Shown here: one piece after another, positions 33,970 through 44,031 of the stretch
How the letters are laid out: each line of letters begins with the position of its first letter
Numbering within the stretch: position 1 is the first letter of the stretch
DNA from: CAWFLT01 sp963816795
Lineage (GTDB): Bacteria > Acidobacteriota > Vicinamibacteria > Vicinamibacterales > SCN-69-37
Direction: 5' to 3'
Assembly (NCBI GenBank): GCA_963816795.1
Contig: CAWFLT010000016.1
Location: 186,001-250,000, forward strand
DNA: 64,000 nucleotides
Translations under genes and position numbers: made by a program
Notes under the pieces: generated by a model
The model's database searches: none
Told to the model about the DNA's origin: nothing
What the model saw: the letters and a program-made list of their open reading frames with translations, nothing else

Positions 33970-34592
33970 TCGAGGACCGCATCACCCACTGGGCCGTGCA
34001 GAGTGGCGATCAGCCTGGCGACGGGAGCGGGTTCAACCGCAAGCTGGACGCCGAGCACCTGCAGCATCCGGCGAACCTCAGGCGCGGCGGGATGCTCGCC
34101 GCGGAAACTGAGGAGCTCGACGCCTTTCGTGGCGGCCTTTGCGGGATGCTCACTCGGGCCCCAGTCGATCAGGAAGGGCACGACACCGTCAGCGACGACC
34201 GTCGTCGGATCCGTCATCTGCCACGCGAGCCTTACGCCGTCTGGCCGGGTTCGACCGCCGGCGACGACGGCGCCGAGGTGGACGCCTTGCGCGATGGCGA
34301 GGCTCGTGACATTCACGAGATCGTGGGCGACCGCTGCCCACGCGACGAGCCGCGGCCGACGAAGCGTGTCGATGCCGAACCAGCGCGGCGCCAGGGGCGC
34401 CGGCTGGGCGTGATCCGGACCGACGATCTCGAGGTAAGACGACGGCCCAAGCGCCATCAGGGCATTGCGCGTGCCGCGCCCGAAATGCTGGCCGCCCGCA
34501 GTCGCGCGCACACCGAGGCGATGGACGAGCTCGTCGATCGTCTCGTCCAGGTCAGGGGTGGCGTAGACGAGGTGGTCGAAACGCAGCATCAC
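33966..34592 (-). CDS. Glyoxalase-like (VOC-fold) domain protein
   Basis: 208 residues beginning with FDHLVYATPDLDETIDELV, a strong VOC entry of the Glyoxalase_3 type. TRNALMALGPSSYLEIVG is the next conserved strand. The second half includes TDPTTVVADGVVPFLIDWG. Such proteins bind metal through His and Glu and act on small oxo or epoxide compounds, but many are unassigned. First gene of the two-gene operon with the ICMT-like protein. Confidence 0.82.
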   Translation of the reverse strand: MMLRFDHLVYATPDLDETIDELVHRLGVRATAGGQHFGRGTRNALMALGPSSYLEIVGPDHAQPAPLAPRWFGIDTLRRPRLVAWAAVAHDLVNVTSLAIAQGVHLGAVVAGGRTRPDGVRLAWQMTDPTTVVADGVVPFLIDWGPSEHPAKAATKGVELLSFRGEHPAAPEVRRMLQVLGVQLAVEPAPVARLIATLHGPVGDAVLE

Positions 34593-34600
34593 GCAGATCT

Positions 34601-34665
34601 TTCAACGAGATCTTTCAACACGAAGGGCACGAAGCGCACGAAGGAATACGAAGGGCACGAAGAGG
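34601..34665. repeat. CACGAAGG-type repeat, copy 2
   Basis: Three or four CACGAAGG-type units spaced 9-13 bases run from about 34618 to 34662. They are preceded by two GATCTTTCAAC units. Same family as 33271-33423 and 37711-37775. Confidence 0.65.
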
Positions 34666-34788
34666 CCAGAGACGCAACAGACATTGCAGAATCTTCAACA
34701 TCAAACGCCCGGGCAGATTGCAAATTCTTCAACCTCCGACCGGGCCACAGGCAAGAAACCTGGCCTACGGCTTGCTCTTGCCCACGTC

Positions 34789-35166
34789 ATGCTCGCACGG
34801 CCCAGCGCGCTGGTCAGGAGCGTCATTGGCTGCGCCATCGAGGTGCACCGGACGGTCGGGCCAGGACTGCTCGAGAGCGCCTACGAATCGTGCCTGACCC
34901 TTGAACTTCACGAGCGCGGCATCACCTTCGCCCGCCAGGTCCCTGTTCCCATGCTCTACAAATCCCGACGCCTCGACTGCGGCTACCGGGCCGATCTCAT
35001 CGTCGAGAACGAGCTACTGGTCGAGCTCAAGTCGATCGAGCGCCTGCTGCCGATCCATCAGGCGCAGGTCCTCACGTACCTGAAGCTGGTCGACTTGCAT
35101 CACGGCCTGATTATCAACTTCAACGTCCGGCGGCTCGTTGATGGGATCAGGAGTGTGGTGCGTTGA
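34789..35166 (+). CDS. GxxExxY protein (PF13366)
   Basis: 126 residues from ATG 34789. A longer in-frame start at 34684 would run through repeat-rich sequence and is not preferred. The family motif is VGPGLLESAYESCL, followed by YRADLIVENELLVELKSIE, a D-x-n-E-x-K arrangement resembling the PD-(D/E)xK nuclease core, and QVLTYLKL. The biological role of GxxExxY proteins is not established. The gene stands alone between repeats and the second ADOP gene. Confidence 0.82.
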   Translation: MLARPSALVRSVIGCAIEVHRTVGPGLLESAYESCLTLELHERGITFARQVPVPMLYKSRRLDCGYRADLIVENELLVELKSIERLLPIHQAQVLTYLKLVDLHHGLIINFNVRRLVDGIRSVVR

Positions 35167-35194
35167 GGGCGCATCGGTCAGCATCGCGGCTCGT

Positions 35195-37647
35195 CTACAA
35201 CTGACGCAGTGCCACGTTCGCATCGACGCGGGCCGCGCGTCGAGCGGGGAAGTAACACGCCGCCAGGCCGACGACGACTAACAACGCCGGCACGACCGTG
35301 AACGTGACGGGATCGTGGGCGTCGATGCCGTAGAGCAGCGCTCGCAGGAAGCCCGCGCCAATCGCTGCGGCGACGAGGCCCGGGAGGACGCCCCAGAGGA
35401 GCATTCGTGAGCCCTGTCGAAGGACGATGCGATGAATGTCTCGCGCGGTCGCGCCGAGCGCCTTGTGCAGGCCGAACTCGCGCGAGCGTTGGGATACGAA
35501 ATACGCCATGACGCCGTACACGCCGAGCGCGGCGATGCCGAGTCCGAGCAAGCCGAGCGCACCGAGAATGATGGCCGCCACTCGAATCGGCGTCAGCAGC
35601 AAGCCGACCGCTTCGGCGACTGTGCGTTCGTCGAAGACCGCGACATCGGTATCGACGTTGCGGAGTGCCTGCCCGAGAGGTTCGAGCATTGCGGTTGGTG
35701 GACCGGAGCCTCTGACGACGACGTGCATCCTGGGGGAATAGTGTTGAGAAACGGGCACGTAGTACGTGGCAGCGGACGTTCTCGTCAGGCCGGTCGCGGT
35801 GTCCGTCACGACGCCGACCACTTCGACGGTGTCGCCTTGTGATCCAAGCTGGAGGCGGCGGCCGATTGGGCTCGCGTTCGGCCACAGACGCGCGGCGGCG
35901 CGAGCACCGACGATCGCCACTTTCGAGCTGGCGGCCGTGTCGATCGCCGAGAAATCACGGCCGTCGAGTAGTGTGATGCCGAGGGTGGTGAAGAACCCGG
36001 GCGAGACCGACGATCCGAACGCGAACACCCCGCCGGTCCTGAGGCCCGCCAGTTCTTCCGGCACGAGGTACGCGCTCGACGTGGACCTCGTCGCTGGAAC
36101 GGCCGTCGTGAGCGCTGCGGATTGCACGCCCGGCGCGGTCATCGCGGCTTCCAGGAGCCGTGCGAAGAGTCGCCGGCCATACGGCTCCTCGATCTTGTGC
36201 ATTCTGAGATCTACGGACGCCATCGCGCCGCGCCCGACGTCGTAGCCGGGATCGAAGCGCATCGCAGCGATTGCGCTTCGAACATACAGCCCGGCGGCGA
36301 CGAGCAGGACCATCGACAACGCCATCTGCAGCGCGACGAGCCTCGAACGCGCTCGTCGTCCCGGTGACGTGGTCGACAGGACCGCGGTTGAAGCCAGCAC
36401 GTTCCATGAGGTTCTGCGCAGTGTCAGCCGGGCCGGCACGACCCCGACCACGACGGCCGTGACGAAGGACGCGACGACAGCGTAGGCGAACACGCGATAG
36501 TCCGGCGAGACATCGAAGCGCATGACGATGCCGTCGACGGCTGGAAGCTGCCATCGATTCAGGAGCCATGTGATCGCGACGGCGACAACCAGGGCCGCGC
36601 CGCCCGCCAGCGCAGCCACGAAGGCCGCCTCTGACACCAGCAACTGGAAGACCCGCCACCGACTGGCGCCCAGAGACGTTCTCGTCGCGATCTCTCCGGC
36701 GCGAGCTGCGCCGCGCGCCAGGAGCAGGTTCGTGAGGTTGGCGCACGCGATCAGCAGGACGAGCGCCGAGAGGCCGAGCACTGCCGAGGCGAGCAGCGAC
36801 CCGTAGTGATCGAACTCGGGCATGACGACGCTCGCGCGCGCGGGCAACACCGTCAGATCGAGATCGCTCCGGCCAGGCGTGCCAGGGAGGTGCTGCCCGA
36901 TCGTCTCGACCACAGCCTGCGCTTGGCGGGCCGATGCGCCCGGGCGAAGTGTCGCCAGCGTGACGTGACTCGTGACGACTCCCTCGCCCTGCACGGTCCG
37001 GACCTGATTCTGGACGCGTACCGGCAGCCACAGGTCCGTCGCCAGAATCATCGGCAGCCAAGTGCCCTTGAATGGGGCGGGAACGACGCCGACGATCACG
37101 ACCGGATGGTTCAGCAATCTTCGCCAACACGGCCGATTACGTCAGGATCGGCGTCAAAGACTCGTCGCCACATGCGCTCGCTGATCACCGCCGGCGTTTC
37201 TGTGCCGCCAGGGACGTCGTCGGACGGCTGGAGCAGGCGGCCGGCGAGCGGCACGACGCCGAGCGCTCCGAAGTAGTTGCCCGAGACGAGCTCGCCAGAG
37301 AAACGCTCGGCGCGCCCGCTGACGGTGATGGCGCCGATCAGAGGATCGTGCACGACGAGCTGATCGATCGGCGAATCCGGCAGCCCCGACAATGCCCGTA
37401 GCGAATCCTCGTCGATACTGAGGAAGACACGTCCAGTGCCTCTCTCGATCCTGGCGATCGCGACCATTCGCTCTTCGGAGATGTACGAGAGCGATTTGAA
37501 CAGGACGCCGTTGATGACGCTGAACAGCGCCGTGTTCGCGCCGATTCCAAGGGCCAACGTGACGACGGCCGTCAACATGAAGCCCGGTGATCGCCACAGG
37601 CGTCGCCACGAGTACCGCAGGTCTTGCGCGAGGTGATCCAACGCCAT
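35195..37647 (-). CDS. ADOP-family ABC transporter permease without prefix domain (frame broken)
   Basis: It starts with MALDHLAQDLRYSWRRLWRS, lacks the prefix domain of the first ADOP, and has LALGIGANTALFSVINGVLF as the first TM. Breaks near 37120 (-1 sense) separate IGRVGEDC from the continuation VVIVGVVPAPFKGTWLP. Two permease units follow, with LVLLIACANLTNLLLARG and SREFGLHKALGATARDIHR, ending AARRAARVDANVALRQL. It is MacB-like; the substrate is unknown. No PadR gene is adjacent, unlike the first ADOP operon. About 815 residues in all. Confidence 0.85.
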
Positions 37648-37710
37648 AAGAAGGAAGTGTGGAGATTCCAGCCTTAGAACAAGAAAGGCCCCAAGGTTTC
37701 CCCAGGAGCC

Positions 37711-37775
37711 CTTCGTGACCTTCGTTTTCCTTCGCGCGCTTCGTGCCCTTCGTGTTGAAAGATCTACGTTGAAAG
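37711..37775. repeat. CACGAAGG-type repeat, copy 3 (inverted)
   Basis: CCTTCGTG, CTTCGTTTTC, CTTCGCGCG and CCTTCGTGTTG run at 37711-37762, followed by two TTGAAAGAT units. It is the reverse-complement orientation of copies 1 and 2. Confidence 0.65.
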
Positions 37776-37777
37776 AT

Positions 37778-38968
37778 TTAGGCAGCGTTCGCCGCCGGCT
37801 TGCCCAGCACTTCGCCGAAGACGGTGACGGCCTTCTTCATCTCGTCCATCGTCCCGAACGAAATGCGGCAGTGCGTCTTTTCGAACGGCGGGAAGTCGCG
37901 CGCGACCTTGACGCCCTTGGCGAGGCAGGCGTCGCGGAATTCCTTCACCGGCCGGCCGATGTTGACGAACATGAAATTGGCCTGCGAGTCGGCCGGCTTC
38001 ATGCCGCGGTCGGCGAACCACTTCATCGTGAAGTCGCGCACTTCCTTGTTGCGCGCGCGCTCGTTGACGATGAAGCTCGGATCCTGCTCGACGGCGGCGG
38101 TGGCCGCGTGCATCGCGAGCACGTTGAGCGAGCTCGCGCCGCCAGCCGAGTCCCACTCGTTCATCTTGCGAATGGCGTCGGGATGGCCGACCGCGTAGCC
38201 GATGCGCAACCCGGCCATGCCGTACGCCTTCGAGAACGTGCGCGCGACGACGATGCGCGGGTCCTCGACGGCGAGCGGGATGTGGGTGTCGTGATCGGGG
38301 GCGGTGACGTAGTCGAAGTAGGCCTCGTCGACGAGGATGACCGTCTCCGGTGAGAGCCGGTTGACACGCGCGAAGAAATCGCGCGAGGCGCGGGCGCCGG
38401 TGTAGGTCGCCGTCGGGTTGCTCGGGTTGCAGAAGAAGACCATCCCGGAGCCGCGCGCGGCCGCGATGAGCTTGTCGAAATCCATGTTGAAGTTCGGATC
38501 GAGCGACACCGCGCGCACCGGGTGGCCCATCATCTCGGCGTAGCCGGCGCATTCCTCGTAGGTCGGAATCGTGCCGACCATCGCCTTGTTACGCGCCGTG
38601 AAGACGTGCGTCGCGGTGCGCAGAATCTGCGTCGAGCCGCAGCCGAGCGTGATGTTCGCCGCCGTGACGTTGTGCTTCTTGGCGAGCGCTTCGATGAGCG
38701 CGCCGGAGGCGCCGGAGTAGCGGCCGGGTGCTGCGCCGGCGGGGCCGAACGCGGCTTTGACCGCGTCGAGCACTTTCTGCCCGGGTCCGAACGGGTTCTC
38801 ATTGCTCGAGAGGATGATCGGACTCGCAGCGGTGGGCGCCGCCGCGGCCTGACCTTCCATCGCGAACAGGCTGCCTTCTCGTCCGCGGGCCGAAATCCAG
38901 GAGCCCGTGACCGCACCGGCGGCACCAAGCCCGACGGTCTGAACGAATCGTCGTCTCGTCAGCATCAC
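37778..38968 (-). CDS. Tat-exported PLP aminotransferase (histidinol-phosphate-type), copy A
   Basis: 396 residues. The N-terminus RRRFVQTVGLGAAGAVTG is a twin-arginine signal, so a normally cytoplasmic enzyme class is exported here. The aspartate aminotransferase fold I features are SSNENPFGPGQKVLDA, FFCNPSNPTATY, VDEAYFDYV and the lysine motif ARTFSKAYGMAGLRIGY (the Schiff-base Lys in FSK). HisC-like enzymes make histidinol phosphate, but the exported location makes a different role likely. Its paralogue follows 14 bases upstream. The frame is intact. Confidence 0.85.
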   Translation of the reverse strand: MMLTRRRFVQTVGLGAAGAVTGSWISARGREGSLFAMEGQAAAAPTAASPIILSSNENPFGPGQKVLDAVKAAFGPAGAAPGRYSGASGALIEALAKKHNVTAANITLGCGSTQILRTATHVFTARNKAMVGTIPTYEECAGYAEMMGHPVRAVSLDPNFNMDFDKLIAAARGSGMVFFCNPSNPTATYTGARASRDFFARVNRLSPETVILVDEAYFDYVTAPDHDTHIPLAVEDPRIVVARTFSKAYGMAGLRIGYAVGHPDAIRKMNEWDSAGGASSLNVLAMHAATAAVEQDPSFIVNERARNKEVRDFTMKWFADRGMKPADSQANFMFVNIGRPVKEFRDACLAKGVKVARDFPPFEKTHCRISFGTMDEMKKAVTVFGEVLGKPAANAA

Positions 38969-38982
38969 TGTTCTCCTGATCT

Positions 38983-40288
38983 CTAACGTCCGCCGCCGCC
39001 GGGCGCCGCAGCGGCCGCGGGTCGCAGCACGGCGCGAAACACGTCAGTGGCGCGCTTCATCTCCGCCATGGTGCCGAGGGAGATTCGCACGTGGTTGTGT
39101 TCGTAGGGCGGGAAGTCGCGGCCGACGCCCACCCATTGGTCGGCGCACGCCGCCCGGAACTCCGCCGCCGGACGGCCGATGTCGACGAACAGGAAGTTGC
39201 CCTGCGACACCGCCGCCTTGCAGCCCATCTCTTCGAAGAACTTGGTGGTAAACGTCCGCACTTCGGTGTTGCGCGTCCGCTCGGCGGCGACGTGCTGCGG
39301 GTTGCCGAGCGCCGCGAGGCCCGGCCGCGATGCCGAACACGCTGATGTTGTACGGCATCTTCAGCCGCGCCAGCGGTTTGATCGTGTCCGGCTGGCCGAT
39401 CGCGTAGCCGATGCGCATCCCCGCCATGCCGTAGGCCTTGGAGAACGTGCGCGCGACGAACACGTTCGGCGTCGCGAGCGCGAGCGGAATCGCCGTCGAG
39501 TATTCCGGATCGGTGACGTACTCGTGATACGCCTCGTCGATCAGGATGACCGTGTCCGGCGAGATCCGGCGGACGCGCTCGACGAAATCGGTGATCGCCT
39601 TGGCGCCGTGCACCGTCGCGGTCGGGTTGTTCGGATTGTTCACGAAGATGAGGCCGGCGCCGCGGGCGACGGTGAGCATGCCCTCGAGGTCGAGCCGCAG
39701 CTGCGAATCGACCTTGACCTCGCGCAGGCCGAACCCGAGACGCCGCGCGATGCCCGTGCAGTTCTCGAACGTCGGCGAGGCGGTCACCAGGTGACGGAAC
39801 GGCGACGTGAACGCCAGCATCGACGTCTTCAGGACTTCCTGGGAGCCGGCGCCAAGGACGACATTCTCGGGCTTGGCTTTGTGGGCCGCCGCGATCGCCT
39901 CGACCAGCTTGGTGTCGTTCGGCGTGCTGTTGAAGGGATACCGGCCCGCTTCCGGGAACTTGCCAGTGATCGCGTCGAGCACGTGCTTGCCCGGTCCGAG
40001 CGGGTTCTCGTTGCTGCTGATCTTGATTTCGTCGATGCCCGGCGGCGGCGCGGGACGTCCGCCGCGGCCTCCGGCCTGGCCGGCGGCACCGCCCCGCCCG
40101 CCGGTGCCCCCGCCTCGTCCCTGGGTTCCCCCGGCGGGCCCCGGCCCGGCGGCGCGACCTGTCTGCGCGGCGCCCTGCGCCTGCGCCATCACTTCTTCAT
40201 GTCCGCGAGCGGCGATCAGCGCCGCCAAACCGGACGCCCGACCATCCGAGCCGACGAGACCGAAGAACCCGCGGCGTGATACCGACAT
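38983..40288 (-). CDS. Tat-exported PLP aminotransferase, copy B (frame broken)
   Basis: It begins SRRGFFGLVGSDGRASG, a Tat-like start, followed by a Gly/Arg-rich stretch (residues about 43-84, such as GGTQGRGGGTGGRGG) absent from copy A. The aminotransferase body then starts at SSNENPLGPGKHVLDAI, with FVNNPNNPTATVHG, LIDEAYHEYVT and the Lys motif ARTFSKAYGMAGMRIGY. A +1 break near 39325 splits the frame before TFTTKFFEEMGCKAAV. The two copies share order and all key motifs, a tandem duplication. Copy B is transcribed first, with copy A 14 bases downstream. Confidence 0.85.
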
Positions 40289-40334
40289 TGGGACTCCTCC
40301 AGAGAGAGGGAACTCGCGGCGATTCTAGCCCCTG

Positions 40335-40486
40335 TAAGGCAATGAGGCAATGAGGCAATGAGGCAATGAGGCAATGAGGCAATGGGGCAATGAGGCAATG
40401 AGGCAATGAGGCAATGAGGGCAATGGGGCAATGGGGCAAGGGTCAATCTCCCTCATTGCCTCATTGCCTCATTGCCCCATTGCAGC
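40335..40486. repeat. GAGGCAATG tandem array with inverted partner
   Basis: About ten to eleven GAGGCAATG units (with GGGGCAATG variants) run from 40337 to 40438, and an inverted set CCTCATTGC/CCCCATTGC follows at 40449-40484. This 150-base element can form a long hairpin. Units are 9 bases without spacers, so it is not a CRISPR array. It lies between the start of aminotransferase B and the end of the NHL gene. Confidence 0.85.
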
Positions 40487-40494
40487 AGCGCGTT

Positions 40495-41689
40495 TCACTT
40501 CCTCACGTAGCGCTTAAGGGCCGCCGGTCCGACTTCGGCGCCGTAAATGTTGCCGGCGGCGTCCACCGCGACGCCTTCCGCCGCGCTGGTGCTCGGCGGC
40601 TTCTCCGCCGGGTCCGGAATGAAGACCTGGATCTTGCCGGTCCGCCCGTCGCGGATGCTGCCGATCCGGATGCCGCGCTTCCACTCGGGCCGCTTGGGCT
40701 CGACGCTGCCGGACTCGGAATCGGCGGCGTAGAGCATGTCGTTCTTGTCGATCCAGAGGCCACTGATCCGGCTGTATTGCTCCCAGCCGGTGTCGAGCAG
40801 GTTCAGGTCCTGGTCGTAGATCTGAATCCGGTTGTTGGACCGGTCCGCCACGAACAGGCGTCCCTTGGCGTCGAACGCGAGGGCGTGCGGCTGGAGGAGC
40901 TCGCCTGGCGCGTTGCCGCGCTTGCCGACTTCCTTGATGAACTTGCCGGTCCTGTCGAACTTGATGATGCGCGCCGTCGCCGTCGCCGCGTTGCTGTGCC
41001 CCTCGCAGACGAAGATGTCGCCGGCCGCGTTGGTGATGACGTCGTTGGGCTGGTAGAACGACGCCGGATCGGCGGGCTCGCCAGGGCGATTACCGCCGGC
41101 CTTGCCCAGCGTGAGCAAGCACCTTGCCTTCCGGGCTGAACTTGATCACTTGATGGCCGATGATCTTCGCCGGCGGTGGCGGAAGCGGTGCGTCGGCGGG
41201 AGCGCCGCGGCCGCGCGTCGGGAAGTTGTCCTGACCGTCCGTGATCCAGATGTTGCCGTCGTTATCGACGTGGATCCCGTGTGGGAATACGAACATCCCG
41301 GCACCGAAACTCCTGACCAGCTTGCCCGAGGGGTCGAACTTCAGAATCGGATCGAGCGGTGACACTTCGCCGGCGGCACTGACACAACGGTTGGCGGCGC
41401 GGCCTTCCGCGGTCTTGCCGCAGCGTTCGCCCACCCAAATGGATTGTCCGTCCTTGTCGATGTCGACCGCGCTGGTCGACCCCCATGTCCGTCCTTCGGG
41501 CATCTTGGCCCAGCCCTCGACGGTCTGATACGGATTGGGCGCGTCGTTGGTCGGCGCGACGGCTGCCTGCGCACCGGGTGCCGCGGCCGGGGCGCCGGTC
41601 GTCTGTGCGATGAGCCCCAACGTCGCGCCACTCACGGCGACGATCAGGCAGACCGCGCGCGTCCACACTCGTCCTGAAGTTGTTGCCAT
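40495..41689 (-). CDS. Exported NHL-repeat protein (amidating-lyase-like, frame broken)
   Basis: The start at 41689 gives a signal peptide (TRAVCLIVAVSGATLGL). Blades include KLVRSFGAGMFVFPHGIHVD, GNIWITDGQDNF and QPHALAFDAKGRLFVADRSN, typical of NHL propellers, some of which act as peptidyl-alpha-hydroxyglycine alpha-amidating lyases. A +1 break near 41110 separates the last GKVLAHAGQG from LTLGKAGGNRPGEPADPASF. The combined product is about 398 residues. The reaction is not established here. It faces the divergent amidohydrolase gene 77 bases away. Confidence 0.8.
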
Positions 41690-41766
41690 CGCCAGCTCCT
41701 GGTGTTGGCCTAGCATAACGGCCTGCGGCCGAACGGTGAACACGAAGTTCGCCTTATATTGTCCTC

Positions 41767-43089
41767 ATGCCCATGTCCATCCTTCCGCTGTCCCGCCGGC
41801 AGGCCGCCGCGCTGATCGTCATGCTGCTGCTCGTGGCCACGCCGCGACGCCCGGCGAGCCAGCAGACACCGGCCGGCGCGATGCGCCCGGTCGGGTTCTA
41901 CAACGCGCGGATCGTCGATGGCGACGGCCGGGTCGTCGCGACGAGCGGTTACATCCGCGTGGGCGGCAACGGTCGCATCACGGCGATTGGGAATGGCCCC
42001 ATTGAGATTCATCCCGGCGACCCGGTCGTCGATCTCGCCGGCCGGACGGTGATGCCGGGGATGGTCAACGCGCACGGCCACGTCGGCGACACGCGCGGGC
42101 TGCAGACGGGCGCGCAGTTCTACACCGAGGCCAACCTGCTCGATCAACTCCGCCGCTATGCGAGCTACGGGGTCACGACGGTCATGAGCCTCGGGGGCGA
42201 CGGAGAGGCCGGGTTCAAGCTTCGCGACGCGCAGGCGACGCCCGCGCTCGATCGCGCGCGCCTCTTTGTCGCCGGCCCGGTGATCAACGCGACCACGGCC
42301 GAGGCCGCGCGCAAGGAAGTCGATCGCGTCGCCGCGATGAAACCGGATCTCATCAAGATTCGCGTCGACGACAACCTCGGCGCGTCGACCAAGATGCCGC
42401 TCGAGGCGGCGACCGCCGTGATCGATCAAGCGCACAAGCACGGCCTGCGCGTCGCGGCCCACATCTTTTACCTCGACGACGCGAAGGCGCTCCTCCGTGC
42501 CGGCGTCGACTTCATCGCGCATAGCATTCGCGACCTGCCGGTGGACGACGAGCTGATCGGGTTGCTCAAGGCGCGCGACGTGTGCGTCTGTCCGACGCTG
42601 ATGCGGGAAGTCTCGACGTTCGTCTACGAGAGCGAGCCGGAGTTCTTCAAGGACCCGTTATTTCTGCGGAGCGCCGATCCCGAGGTGCTCAACCAGCTCC
42701 GCGATCCAACCCGACAGGCGCAGATGAGAAACAGCAAGAGCGCGCAGCGCTACAAGGTGGCGCTCGACGTCGCGCTGGCCAACACGAAGCGGCTGTTCGA
42801 CGCCGGTGTCTCAATCGCCGCCGGCACCGACACCGGGCCGCCGGCGCGGTTTCAGGGCTACTTCGAGCACATGGAGCTCGATCTGATGGCCAAAGCCGGC
42901 CTGAAGCCGGCCGACATCATCGCCTCGGCGACCGGCACCGCCGCTCGCTGCTCAAAGTTGACGGAGGTGGGTTTTCTCCGCCCTGGTCAATGGGCCGACT
43001 TCATCGTCCTCTGGGGCGACCCGCTCACCGACATCTCACGGACGATGACGCTCGATTCGGTCTATGTCGCTGGAAATAAGATTAGATGA
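41767..43089 (+). CDS. Exported metal-dependent amidohydrolase
   Basis: 440 residues with a leader (RRQAAALIVMLLLVATP) and the amidohydrolase fold. The metal ligands follow the standard order: HxH in MVNAHGHVG (H103, H105), a Lys in LIKIRVDDN near residue 197, His in RVAAHIFY near 232, His in DFIAHSIRD near 252, and Asp in AAGTDTGPP near 354. The N-terminal NARIVDGDGRVV and C-terminal DFIVLWGDPLTDISR form the small beta-domain. This is the imidazolonepropionase or related hydrolase group; the substrate is unknown. It is divergent from the NHL gene. Confidence 0.88.
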   Translation: MPMSILPLSRRQAAALIVMLLLVATPRRPASQQTPAGAMRPVGFYNARIVDGDGRVVATSGYIRVGGNGRITAIGNGPIEIHPGDPVVDLAGRTVMPGMVNAHGHVGDTRGLQTGAQFYTEANLLDQLRRYASYGVTTVMSLGGDGEAGFKLRDAQATPALDRARLFVAGPVINATTAEAARKEVDRVAAMKPDLIKIRVDDNLGASTKMPLEAATAVIDQAHKHGLRVAAHIFYLDDAKALLRAGVDFIAHSIRDLPVDDELIGLLKARDVCVCPTLMREVSTFVYESEPEFFKDPLFLRSADPEVLNQLRDPTRQAQMRNSKSAQRYKVALDVALANTKRLFDAGVSIAAGTDTGPPARFQGYFEHMELDLMAKAGLKPADIIASATGTAARCSKLTEVGFLRPGQWADFIVLWGDPLTDISRTMTLDSVYVAGNKIR

Positions 43090-43155
43090 CAGCCGCGAAG
43101 CCCGCGACGTAGGAGCGGCGCTGAGCGCAGCGAGCGGGGGTGGGGCCCCGCGAGC

Positions 43156-43869
43156 TCAGTCTTTGATAACCGGTGCGTAGTCCAGCGCTCCAAGACCCAG
43201 CCGGTACTTCGAGACGGGTTGGATCTGCAGTCCGAACGTTGCGGCCATCAACTTGATCATCGGCGGCAGTTCGATCCGGTACTTCACCTCGATGATGCAC
43301 TTGTCTTCGATGAGTGGCAGCCCGACGCCCGGAATGAACGCCCGGTCGGGCATCGGCAGCACGCGGAGATTGGTGTCGTAGGTCACGCGGAGCAGGCCGT
43401 GCGGCGTTTGCGTCACGCGCGCGACGCGGTGATACGACATCTGGATCTTGGGATGCAGGCCGCGGATGAGGATGCGACGATGGAACCAGTAGCCCTTCCA
43501 GGTTGGATCGGGTTCGTCGTCGGCCAGCCGCTGGAGATCGGCGACAGGAACCGTCGTCCGCCGCTTGGCGAGCAGGCGATCCGTCCGGAACTTGCGTTCC
43601 AGGAAGATGAAGTCGAGCAGCCCGTAGCGGCGAATCCGGAACTTGCTTCGACCGTATGACGCGTGCCGATGATAGACATCGAACTTCGTCGTCTCGAAGT
43701 ACAAGCTGGTCGTCTTGTACTCGTCGCCGAATTCCCCGTCACCGTGCTCGTCCGCCGAGAGGTTCGCCCGCATCCAGCCCAGAACCTGCGGGCCGAGGCT
43801 GCTATCGATGAGGAACTTCACTTCTCGCGCCCAGTCGCGCGTCTCGCGGGAGTCGAGGGAGGTCGACAT
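43156..43869 (-). CDS. VTC-domain protein (polyphosphate polymerase-like)
   Basis: 237 residues from ATG 43869. The VTC domain (PF09359) is a CYTH-like tunnel fold. It starts with REVKFLIDS and has YKTTSLYFETTKFDVYHRH and FIFLERKFRTDRLLAKRR, with the alternating basic residues and ExK pattern that bind triphosphate and metal. Eukaryotic VTC4 makes polyphosphate. Bacterial single-domain forms are usually found with CotH kinases and DUF4956 membrane proteins, and both are present 5 to 7 kb away. The activity is inferred. Confidence 0.85.
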   Translation of the reverse strand: MSTSLDSRETRDWAREVKFLIDSSLGPQVLGWMRANLSADEHGDGEFGDEYKTTSLYFETTKFDVYHRHASYGRSKFRIRRYGLLDFIFLERKFRTDRLLAKRRTTVPVADLQRLADDEPDPTWKGYWFHRRILIRGLHPKIQMSYHRVARVTQTPHGLLRVTYDTNLRVLPMPDRAFIPGVGLPLIEDKCIIEVKYRIELPPMIKLMAATFGLQIQPVSKYRLGLGALDYAPVIKD

Positions 43870-43887
43870 GCGCGGCAAGTGTAGTGG

Positions 43888-44013
43888 GCCATCTACCTCC
43901 ATTTCAAGGACAAGGCCGGGCTCGTTCAGGCGATCTGCGACGAGCTCTTGACGGTCTCGTTCGCCGCCTCCAGGCGCTCGGGTGCCGTTACACCGACTCG
44001 CAAACGGGCTTAG
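43888..44013 (+). pseudogene. TetR-family regulator remnant
   Basis: A fragment of 41 codons ending at TAG 44011-44013 reads AIYLHFKDKAGLVQAI and continues CDELLTVSFA. The IYLHFKDK segment is the end of the TetR DNA-binding helix-turn-helix. The preceding part of the HTH and the ligand domain are missing. It lies between the VTC gene (opposite strand) and the CarboxypepD_reg gene. Confidence 0.8.
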
Positions 44014-44031
44014 GCCAGTCCTGACGGGCCC

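Noticed and set aside
40335..40486. Possible CRISPR array from the repeated GAGGCAATG units.
   Set aside because: Units are 9 bases without spacers and with an inverted partner, and there are no cas genes in the window.
41710..42522. A 270-codon minus-strand ORF over the amidohydrolase.
   Set aside because: No recognisable motif, opposite to a well-conserved enzyme whose metal ligands all read in the plus frame.
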